Assembly (NCBI GenBank): GCA_023439425.1
Contig: JAEXNZ010000293.1
Location: 1-5,078 of the forward strand
DNA length: 5,078 nucleotides
Direction: 5' to 3'
Source of the DNA: Pseudomonadota bacterium
GTDB taxonomy: Bacteria > Pseudomonadota > Gammaproteobacteria > Xanthomonadales > Xanthomonadaceae
In this document: positions 1 through 5,078 of the stretch, piece by piece
Layout: the number at the start of each line of letters is the position of its first letter
Numbering within the stretch: the first letter of the stretch is position 1
Program-made: the position numbers and the translations under genes
The notes under the pieces: model-generated
The model's database searches: none
Told to the model about the DNA's origin: nothing
Seen by the model: only the letters and a program-made list of their open reading frames with translations

Positions 1-972
1 CGCGCCCAGGCCCTGAACAAGGCCAAGGTCAATGCACTGGAGGCGTACATCGCCGAATCCGGTGCGGCCAAGCTGCGCCTGTTCGAAGCCCGTCGCGACG
101 AATTCATCGGCGATGTCGACCGTTACGTGCTGAGCGCCGTGCCGCTGTCGGATACCGAAGACAAGAAGGCCAAGACCTATACCGTCACCGTCCGCGCCGA
201 GATCAACACCACCCTGCTGCAGACCAAGCTGGATGCCGGTTCGGCCACCGCCGGTGCGCGCAGCAACGAACGTTCGCTGCTGACCTTCCTGTTCATGGCG
301 CGCGCCCAGGACACCGCACAGTCGTTCCAGGACAAGGAATACCGCCGCGTCGACGCCAGCGTCAGCTATGACGAGAAGACCCGCGAAGGCGACAGCTTCC
401 GTGGCAACCAGGTCAGCACCAGCGGCAGCATCAACCAGAACGCCTCGGCGTCGGTGACCTCGGGCGGCAGCACCACCCGCCGCAGCGACAACATCACCTG
501 GAAGGTGTCCAACGCCAACGAGATCAACACCGCCATGACCGGTGCGTTCAGCGCCGCCGGCTATGAAGTGGTGGAAGCCGAGTACGTCGAAGGCGAAAGC
601 CGCGGCCTGCTCAGCATCGAGCGCATCCGCAAGGACTTCAGCACCGGCAACGACCTTTCGGCCGCTACCCTGCGTGACACCGCCAACGGCATCAAGGCCG
701 CCAACATTCCGTACCTGGCCGTGGGCACCCTGGACGTTGGCATGCGTGACCGCGACCCGGTCAGCGGCAACGTGCGCGTGTTCGTCACCGTCACCGGCAA
801 GGTGCTGGACGTCAGCGGTCGCTTCCCGCGCACTGTGTCGTCGGTGGGTCCGGTGCAGTTCTCCGGCACCGGCCCGGACGAAAGCGTGGCCCGCACCAAT
901 GCGCTGCAGATCGCCTCGGAAAAGGGCGCGCAGCAGATGATCAACGAATTGAACGTCAAGGCTGTCCGTTGA
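1..972 (+). CDS. FlgT/LPP20- and CsgG-like envelope protein, 5' end missing
   Basis: The frame is open from the first base, so the gene starts upstream; 323 codons and the TGA stop are visible. A GTG at 127 is an internal valine, because coding sequence of the same character continues before it. Visible residues 1-75 are an Ala-rich helix (ALNKAKVNALEAYIAESG), then a strand pattern ending in YTVTVRAEIN, which resembles the LPP20/FlgT N-terminal fold. Residues 130-164 are a Ser/Gly/Asn-rich, low-hydrophobicity insert. Residues 173-320 look CsgG-like: a helix, then GYEVVEAEYV, then IPYLAVGTLDVG, then a long strand VRVFVTVTGKVLDV, and a closing Ala-rich helix. The family match is by eye and remote. 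A periplasmic or outer-membrane place is inferred from fold and neighbours, since the signal peptide lies outside the window. It is probably co-transcribed with the next two genes. Function is unknown; a structural or pore-type role is possible. Confidence 0.85.
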   Translation, partial: RAQALNKAKVNALEAYIAESGAAKLRLFEARRDEFIGDVDRYVLSAVPLSDTEDKKAKTYTVTVRAEINTTLLQTKLDAGSATAGARSNERSLLTFLFMARAQDTAQSFQDKEYRRVDASVSYDEKTREGDSFRGNQVSTSGSINQNASASVTSGGSTTRRSDNITWKVSNANEINTAMTGAFSAAGYEVVEAEYVEGESRGLLSIERIRKDFSTGNDLSAATLRDTANGIKAANIPYLAVGTLDVGMRDRDPVSGNVRVFVTVTGKVLDVSGRFPRTVSSVGPVQFSGTGPDESVARTNALQIASEKGAQQMINELNVKAVR

Positions 973-976
973 TGGT

Positions 977-1001
977 GTGCCGACCAACGGTCGGCACCTA
1001 C
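977..1001 (-). repeat. SMAG-type (GTAG) REP hairpin, intact copy
   Basis: A perfect 9-bp inverted repeat, GTGCCGACC at 977-985 and GGTCGGCAC at 989-997, encloses the 3-base loop AAC. It is followed by CTAC at 998-1001, which reads GTAG at the 5' foot of the hairpin on the - strand. This is the layout of the short palindromic SMAG elements of Stenotrophomonas maltophilia, a REP class thought to be spread by RAYT-type transposases. It begins four bases after the stop of the upstream gene. In the mRNA it would fold into a stable stem and could protect or set the 3' end of the upstream message. There is no T tract, so a simple intrinsic terminator is unlikely. Confidence 0.85.
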
Positions 1002-1030
1002 CAATGCATTGCATTCCAACATTGAACAAC

Positions 1031-1036
1031 AGGGGA
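1031..1036 (+). promoter_or_regulatory. Ribosome binding site deciding the start at 1043
   Basis: AGGGGA lies six bases before the ATG at 1043. It favours that start over an in-frame CTG upstream at 977, which would place coding sequence across the REP hairpin and bury the signal peptide. Confidence 0.7.
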
Positions 1037-1042
1037 ATTCCC

Positions 1043-1708
1043 ATGATCCGCAAGACCCTCATCGCTCTGGCCATCGCCACCGCTTTCACCGCTCCGGCCC
1101 AGGCCCAGTTCGGCAAGCTGAAGGACCTGGCCGGCGGCGGTAACACCGCTTCGTCGTCCTCGGCCAACGTGCCGGACGAAGCCGCGCAGGAAGCGCTGGT
1201 GCGTCGTTTCGTGTCCTCGCAGTCGCACTCGCTGCAGGCCCAGACCTCGTTCGCCAAGGCCTTTGGCCTGGCTGAGCAGGTGCAGTTGCTGGAAGCCGAG
1301 CGCCTGGCGCTGTCGTCCGGTTCGGTCAACGTCGACCAGATGAAGAAGTCGGTGTCGGTCAGCGAAAACGCCCAGGCCGCCATTGATGAGCGCGTTGCCG
1401 CCAAGCCGGAACTGAGCGCCGAATCGAAGCAGCACTACGCCGAAGGCCTGGTGTCGCTGGTCGCTTCCGCTGCCGAAGGCCAGAAGCTGAGCGGCGAGTC
1501 GAGCAACTTCGCCAACGGCATGAAGAACCTGGGCGCTACCCAGCTGGCCACCGTCGGCCGCAAGCTCGCCGCTGGTGCCTGGGTGGCCAAGGAATCGCCG
1601 GGCTACCTGAAGGGTCTGTACAGCTCGTCGAAGGCCGCGCTGACCTTTGCCAAGGCCTCCAAGATCAAGGTGCCGGGCAACGCCGAATCGATGCTCGATT
1701 CGCTTTGA
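1043..1708 (+). CDS. Small exported Ala/Ser-rich helical protein, unknown function
   Basis: The product has 221 residues. The N-terminus is a classic Sec signal peptide: basic MIRK, a hydrophobic stretch LIALAIATAF, and a signal peptidase I site APAQA|QF after residue 21. The mature protein starts FGKLKDLAGGGN, followed by a short Ser-rich linker. The rest is rich in Ala, Ser, Lys and Glu with mostly helical patterning, including EAAQEALVRRF near residues 48-58 and a helix-prone C-terminal half. No cysteine, catalytic motif or membrane segment is seen after the signal. I do not recognise the family. It sits between two genes whose products share FlgT/CsgG-like parts, 70 and 67 bases away, each gap carrying a REP hairpin. 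A periplasmic partner or cargo of those proteins is a reasonable inference but is not shown by the sequence. Confidence 0.88.
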   Translation: MIRKTLIALAIATAFTAPAQAQFGKLKDLAGGGNTASSSSANVPDEAAQEALVRRFVSSQSHSLQAQTSFAKAFGLAEQVQLLEAERLALSSGSVNVDQMKKSVSVSENAQAAIDERVAAKPELSAESKQHYAEGLVSLVASAAEGQKLSGESSNFANGMKNLGATQLATVGRKLAAGAWVAKESPGYLKGLYSSSKAALTFAKASKIKVPGNAESMLDSL

Positions 1709-1709
1709 T

Positions 1710-1729
1710 GTATTGACCCACGGTTCGGG
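1710..1729 (-). repeat. Decayed SMAG-type repeat, tandem to the intact copy
   Basis: GTATTGACCCACGGT at 1710-1724 matches GTATCGACCAACGGT at 1730-1744 in 13 of 15 positions, in direct orientation with a 20-base period. The right arm has diverged (TTCGGGG in place of the expected pairing bases), so only about three or four stem pairs remain and no CTAC foot is left. It begins two bases after the stop codon of the upstream gene. The best reading is an old member of a SMAG dimer that no longer folds. Confidence 0.55.
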
Positions 1730-1754
1730 GTATCGACCAACGGTCGATACCTAC
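1730..1754 (-). repeat. SMAG-type (GTAG) REP hairpin, second intact copy
   Basis: GTATCGACC at 1730-1738 and GGTCGATAC at 1742-1750 form a perfect 9-bp stem around the loop AAC, followed by CTAC at 1751-1754 (GTAG on the - strand). Orientation, stem length, loop and foot are identical to the copy at 977-1001. The two differ at two stem pairs, G-C and C-G in the first against A-T and T-A here, so pairing is kept. It ends 10 bases before the GAAGG ribosome binding site of the next gene, so the stem could influence translation or RNA stability between the two genes. Confidence 0.85.
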
Positions 1755-1775
1755 CACGCAATTTGAAGGTTACGC

Positions 1776-3422
1776 ATGCACAGCTCCGTACGACTGTTGA
1801 GCCTGGCCCTCACCGCTGCCCTGCTTGCCGCCTGTGGCAAGCAGGAAGCACCGGCAGAGACCACGGCAGCCCCGAAACCCGAATCGAAGCTGGAACAGCC
1901 TGCCGCGGAAGAAACGCCGCTGCGCGGGGGTCCGGATTTCGGTGGCACCACCAAAGTGCCGCGCGAAGCGGAGGGCATCGGCAGCACGCCGGAGCTGGCC
2001 GTGCTCAATGCGCTGCAGTCGGCGGTCTCGCAGGTCAACGGCGTACGCGTGGCCAGCCAGATGCAGAGCATCCGCGCTGGCCTGCATGTGGACGTGGATG
2101 GGCAGCACGTAGATGACATCCGCGCCGACGCGTTTGCCCAGCAGATGATTGCCGCCTCGCAGGGGGCGGTGCTGGGCTATGAAATCCTGTCGCAGGAAGA
2201 AGTGACCCAGCTGGACGAGGAAGTCATTGCGCGCGTGCGCGCCAGTGACGAAGGCTACAGCTACTCCGCGTCGGCCTCGGCCAGCGGTTCGGCACAGGCG
2301 CAGGCCGAAGCCTCCGGTGGCGGTGGCTCGGCCTCGGCCAGCGTCAAGGAGAGCTACAAGGAACAGGCGGAAGTGTCCGCCAAGCGCGGTGCTCAGTCGT
2401 TCGAGGGCGACTACAACCGCCGCACGATGCGCAGCTACTGGAAGGTGCGCGTGCGTGCCGACATCGCCAAGTACCGCGCCCCGGACGAACAGGGCCGGCC
2501 GAAGATCGTCGTGGCGGAGCCGCGCGTGCGCGCCGGCACCTACGCGGTCGGCGACGGCCGTGTGGACAGCGAGGAAGTGGCACGTGCAATCCGCGCGCGT
2601 CTGAACGACACGCTGACCCAGACCAAGCGCTTCATCGTGCTGGACCGCGAGTTCGGCGATGAAATGCAGGCGGAGATTGACCACATCAACAGCGGCAACG
2701 TGCGCCTTCAGGACACCGCGCGGCTGGGCCAGCAGCTGGCCACCGATCTGATTCTGATCCCGACCATCGAGCGCTTCGAATACCCGCGCAGCGTGCGCAA
2801 CCTGCGCATGTCCGACCGCCAGGTGACGTCGTATTCCGGTGGCGGGCGCATCACCCTGCGCCTGATCAACGCCACCACCGGCGAGGTGGTGATGTCGGAC
2901 AGCTTCGACCACCAGCTGGCCGGTACCGGCCCGAGCACGCTGCCGCGTGTGGTGGACGGCAAGGGCATGGCCGCGGCGATGATGGATTCGCTGTCCGGCC
3001 AGATCGGCACCGCGATCATCACCGAGATCTTCCCGGTGTCCGTGGTGTCGGTCAGTGGCGACCAGGTGGTGCTGAGCCAGGGCGGCGATTCGCTGAAGGT
3101 CGGCGAGCGTTGGCAGGCGGTGAGCCTGGGCGAAGAGCTGAAGGACCCGCAGACCGGCCGTTCGCTGGGCCGTTCGGAAATGCCGTGCTGCACGATCCGG
3201 ATTGACCGCGTGGCGTCGCAGACGTCCTACGGCACGATTGAAGGCGGTGCGGACCTGGGCGGTGCGGCGTTCAAGCCGGGCTCGATCGAGCTGCGCCAGC
3301 AGGCGGGTGCGGTGAAGCAGGCTGCGGCGGCGGCACCGGCGGGTGAGGGCACGGCCAAGCCGAAGCCCGCGCGTGCCGCGGCACCGAAGCCGGCCGCGCC
3401 GGCGGAAGATCCGAATTGGTGA
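1776..3422 (+). CDS. FlgT-like / CsgG-domain lipoprotein
   Basis: The product has 548 residues. GAAGG lies six bases before the ATG. The signal peptide ends in the lipobox LAAC with Cys20 as the lipidated residue; Gly at +2 predicts sorting to the outer membrane. Parts in order: a Pro/Glu/Ala-rich linker (21-65); a FlgT_N-like region starting STPELAVLNALQSAVSQVNG (70-150) and closing with the strand YWKVRVRADI (221-230); between them a Ser/Ala/Gly alternating insert (161-205); a CsgG-like region (about 243-418) with RFIVLDREF, LATDLILIPTIERF and RITLRLINATTGEVV; a FlgT_C-like region (418-507) with VVSVSGDQVVLSQGG, KVGERW and DPQTGRSLG; and a Pro/Ala/Lys-rich tail (508-548). The order matches FlgT of polar flagella, but no flagellar gene is in view. 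Cys471-Cys472 are adjacent and are the only cysteines besides the lipobox. Exact function is unknown; an outer-membrane ring, pore or scaffold is inferred. Confidence 0.92.
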   Translation: MHSSVRLLSLALTAALLAACGKQEAPAETTAAPKPESKLEQPAAEETPLRGGPDFGGTTKVPREAEGIGSTPELAVLNALQSAVSQVNGVRVASQMQSIRAGLHVDVDGQHVDDIRADAFAQQMIAASQGAVLGYEILSQEEVTQLDEEVIARVRASDEGYSYSASASASGSAQAQAEASGGGGSASASVKESYKEQAEVSAKRGAQSFEGDYNRRTMRSYWKVRVRADIAKYRAPDEQGRPKIVVAEPRVRAGTYAVGDGRVDSEEVARAIRARLNDTLTQTKRFIVLDREFGDEMQAEIDHINSGNVRLQDTARLGQQLATDLILIPTIERFEYPRSVRNLRMSDRQVTSYSGGGRITLRLINATTGEVVMSDSFDHQLAGTGPSTLPRVVDGKGMAAAMMDSLSGQIGTAIITEIFPVSVVSVSGDQVVLSQGGDSLKVGERWQAVSLGEELKDPQTGRSLGRSEMPCCTIRIDRVASQTSYGTIEGGADLGGAAFKPGSIELRQQAGAVKQAAAAAPAGEGTAKPKPARAAAPKPAAPAEDPNW

Positions 3423-3430
3423 TGGTGTGA

Positions 3431-3445
3431 CGCCCCAAAGGGGCG
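3431..3445 (+). terminator. GC hairpin, possible transcription terminator
   Basis: CGCCCC at 3431-3436 and GGGGCG at 3440-3445 form a perfect 6-bp stem around AAA, eight bases after the lipoprotein stop codon. The position suits the end of the transcription unit, but no T tract follows on either strand, so it is not a standard intrinsic terminator. It could be a weak terminator or an mRNA 3'-end stabiliser. It lacks the CTAC/GTAG foot and differs in sequence from the two REP hairpins upstream. Confidence 0.35.
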
Positions 3446-3501
3446 CGCTCAAACCCGGTTACTATCCGTGGATGGGGCATGTCCCAACTGCGGAGAGAGC
3501 A

Positions 3502-5078
3502 ATGAAACGAGTGGTACTGAGCGTGCTGGGCCTGTCGGTGTCCAGCGCGCTGATGGCGGCGACGCCGAAATTCGACGGCGCGCGGATCTCCGCCGACGTC
3601 AAGGAACTGGCCTCGGACGCCTACGAGGGCCGCTCCCCGGCCACCGCCGGTGAAGAAAAAACCATCGCCTTCCTCAGCAAGCAGTTCGCTGACGCTGGCC
3701 TGCAGCCGGGCGGCGACCTGAAGGACGGCAAGCGTCTGTGGACCCAGGCCGTGCCGCTGCGCAAGGGCGACATCGTCGGTACCCCCAGCCTGTCGCTGGC
3801 CAGCAAGGGCAAGGCGCAGGCACTGACCCAGGGCCAGGAAATCGCCGTACGCGCGGCCATGAACGGGGCCAGCGAAGTCGATATCCAGAACGCCCCGCTG
3901 GTGTTCCTCGGCTACGGCGTGAACGCGCCGGAGAAGCACTGGGACGACTTCAAGGGCGTGGACCTGAAGGGCAAGATCGCGGTCGTGCTGATCAACGACC
4001 CGGACTTTGAAACCGGCGAAGGTGCCTTCGACGGCAAGGGCATGACCTACTACGGTCGCTGGACCTACAAGTACGAAGAGGGTGCCCGCCAGGGCGCACT
4101 GGGCGTGCTGATCGTGCACGAAACCGCGCCGGCCTCGTATGGCTGGGCCACGGTGGCCGGCAGCAACACCAACACCATGTTCGACGTGGTCCGCGACAAC
4201 CCGGCCGAAGCCCACCCGCTGCTGGAAGGCTGGATCCAGCGCGACCTGGCGGTGGAGCTGTTCAAGCGCGCGGGGCAGGACTTCGAAGCACTGAAGAAGC
4301 AGGCGCAGAAGCCGGACTTCAAGCCGGTCGAACTGAAGGGGGAAACCCTCAGCGCCAAGTACGCGGTGAAGACCGAGGTGATCACCTCGCACAACGTGGC
4401 CGCACGCCTGGAAGGCAGCAAGCATCCCGATGAAACGCTGATCTACAGCGCGCACTGGGACCACATCGGCGTGGGCAAGCCGGACGCGAACGGTGACACC
4501 ATCTTCAACGGCGCGCTCGACAACGCCAGCGGCACCGCCTCGCTGGTGGAACTGGCCCGTGGTTTCGCCAAGGGCGAGCGCCCGGAGCGTTCGGTGCTGT
4601 TCCTGGCAGTGACCGCCGAGGAAAAGGGCCTGCTGGGTTCGGAGTACTACGCCAGCCATCCGCTGTACCCATTGGCCAAGACCGTGGCGGTGATCAATAT
4701 GGACGGCATGGCCCCGTTCGGGCCGTCGCGTGATTTCGGCATCTACGGTTCGGCCAAGCTGGAACTGCTGGATCAGCTGAAGGACGTGGCCAAAGGCTGG
4801 GACATCCGCTACACCCCGGACCCGAAGCCGGAAGCCGGCCTGTTCTTCCGTTCCGATCACTTCCCGTTCGCCAAGCGCGGCGTGCCGGCAGTGTCGTACT
4901 CGGCGGGCCAGGACTGGGTGGACGGTGGCGTGGAGGCTGGCAAGAAGGCCTCCGATGACTACACCGCCAAGCGTTACCACCAGCAGGGCGACGAGTGGCA
5001 GCCGGACTGGACCTTCGCCGGTGCCGCCCGCGACCTGGAAGTGGTGTACACGCTGGGCAACCAGCTGGCCAATTCGCG
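3502..5078 (+). CDS. Secreted M28-family zinc aminopeptidase with PA-type insert, 3' end missing
   Basis: 525 codons are visible and the frame runs off the window. The ATG at 3502 follows GGAGA by five bases. The signal peptide MKRVVLSVLGLSVSSALMA is likely cut after residue 19 or 20, so the enzyme acts in the periplasm or outside the cell. Residues about 130-265 look like a protease-associated (PA) insert (LVFLGYGV, KGKIAVVLIND, GALGVLIVHE). The M28 catalytic core follows with the full co-catalytic di-zinc set in order: His318 and Asp320 in SAHWDH, bridging Asp340 in GALDNASG, catalytic Glu373 with ligand Glu374 in TAEEKG, Asp401 in NMDG, and His453 in RSDHFPF. The enzyme should therefore be active and release N-terminal residues from peptides; its preferred substrate cannot be read from sequence. 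The C-terminal helix is in view, so probably only a short tail is missing. It lies 79 bases after the lipoprotein gene, past a possible terminator, and may be transcribed separately. Confidence 0.93.
   Translation, partial: MKRVVLSVLGLSVSSALMAATPKFDGARISADVKELASDAYEGRSPATAGEEKTIAFLSKQFADAGLQPGGDLKDGKRLWTQAVPLRKGDIVGTPSLSLASKGKAQALTQGQEIAVRAAMNGASEVDIQNAPLVFLGYGVNAPEKHWDDFKGVDLKGKIAVVLINDPDFETGEGAFDGKGMTYYGRWTYKYEEGARQGALGVLIVHETAPASYGWATVAGSNTNTMFDVVRDNPAEAHPLLEGWIQRDLAVELFKRAGQDFEALKKQAQKPDFKPVELKGETLSAKYAVKTEVITSHNVAARLEGSKHPDETLIYSAHWDHIGVGKPDANGDTIFNGALDNASGTASLVELARGFAKGERPERSVLFLAVTAEEKGLLGSEYYASHPLYPLAKTVAVINMDGMAPFGPSRDFGIYGSAKLELLDQLKDVAKGWDIRYTPDPKPEAGLFFRSDHFPFAKRGVPAVSYSAGQDWVDGGVEAGKKASDDYTAKRYHQQGDEWQPDWTFAGAARDLEVVYTLGNQLANS

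Noticed and set aside
127..972. GTG at 127 as the true start of gene 1
   Set aside because: The frame stays open to base 1 with coherent protein (ALNKAKVNALEAYIAESG), no convincing ribosome binding site precedes 127, and starting there would cut the N-terminal domain in two.
977..1001. REP hairpin as an intrinsic terminator ending gene 1 transcription
   Set aside because: No T tract follows on the + strand and the next gene starts 42 bases later, so read-through is more likely.
972..1025. 17-codon mini-ORF from the ATG overlapping the gene 1 stop
   Set aside because: It runs through the REP hairpin with no ribosome binding site of its own, and the corresponding ATGs at the other two stops give only two-codon frames.
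977..1042. Upstream extension of gene 2 to a CTG at 977
   Set aside because: It would translate through the REP hairpin and put 22 residues before the signal peptide. The ATG at 1043 has AGGGGA six bases upstream.
977..1754. CRISPR-like repeats
   Set aside because: Only two intact repeat units about 750 bases apart with a whole gene between them; the hairpin and CTAC foot fit REP elements.
1776..3422. Naming the lipoprotein gene flgT or csgG
   Set aside because: Similarity is at the level of domain order and short motifs judged by eye, with no flagellar or curli neighbour. A gene symbol would overstate it.
1770..3452. 560-codon open frame on the - strand
   Set aside because: It lies fully antisense to the lipoprotein gene, is very rich in Arg, His and Ala, and has no signal or domain pattern. 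The + strand gene has a lipobox, a ribosome binding site and recognisable parts.
3460..3465. TACTAT as a -10 promoter box for the peptidase gene
   Set aside because: Four of six bases fit the consensus, but no -35-like hexamer lies 16-18 bases upstream; that stretch is the GC hairpin. Too weak to list as a feature.
3271..4980. 569-codon open frame on the - strand
   Set aside because: It is antisense to the M28 peptidase, whose zinc ligands are intact on the + strand. It also crosses the 3' end of the lipoprotein gene and the intergenic gap. Typical shadow in GC-rich DNA.

Overview
This window is GC-rich DNA from a gammaproteobacterium of the Xanthomonadaceae, most likely the Stenotrophomonas maltophilia group. 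The taxonomic clue is not only base composition. Two intergenic gaps hold short perfect hairpins flanked by CTAC on the + strand (GTAG on the - strand), which is the layout of the GTAG-type REP repeats known as SMAG in S. maltophilia. All genes read on the + strand, and the long antisense open frames are shadows typical of such DNA.

Layout: (1) 1-972, the 3' part of a gene for an envelope protein with an LPP20/FlgT_N-like start and a CsgG-like end; (2) a 70-base gap with an intact SMAG-type hairpin; (3) 1043-1708, a small Ala/Ser-rich exported helical protein with no recognised family; (4) a 67-base gap with a second intact SMAG-type hairpin and a decayed copy directly before it; (5) 1776-3422, a lipoprotein whose order of parts resembles the flagellar H-ring protein FlgT (N-terminal domain, CsgG-like middle, FlgT_C-like end), with a Ser/Ala/Gly insert and a Pro/Ala/Lys-rich tail; (6) a 79-base gap with a GC hairpin that may end transcription; (7) 3502 to the window end, a secreted M28-family zinc peptidase with a PA-type insert, cut off near its C-terminus.

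The first three genes look like one transcription unit for an envelope assembly. Two proteins of related fold (genes 1 and 3) flank a small exported protein that could be their partner or cargo. No flagellar, curli or other known secretion gene is visible here, so the job of this set is open. It is the best candidate in the window for an undescribed system. The peptidase follows a possible terminator, has its own ribosome binding site, and may be an independent gene. Functional links between the genes are inferred from context only.
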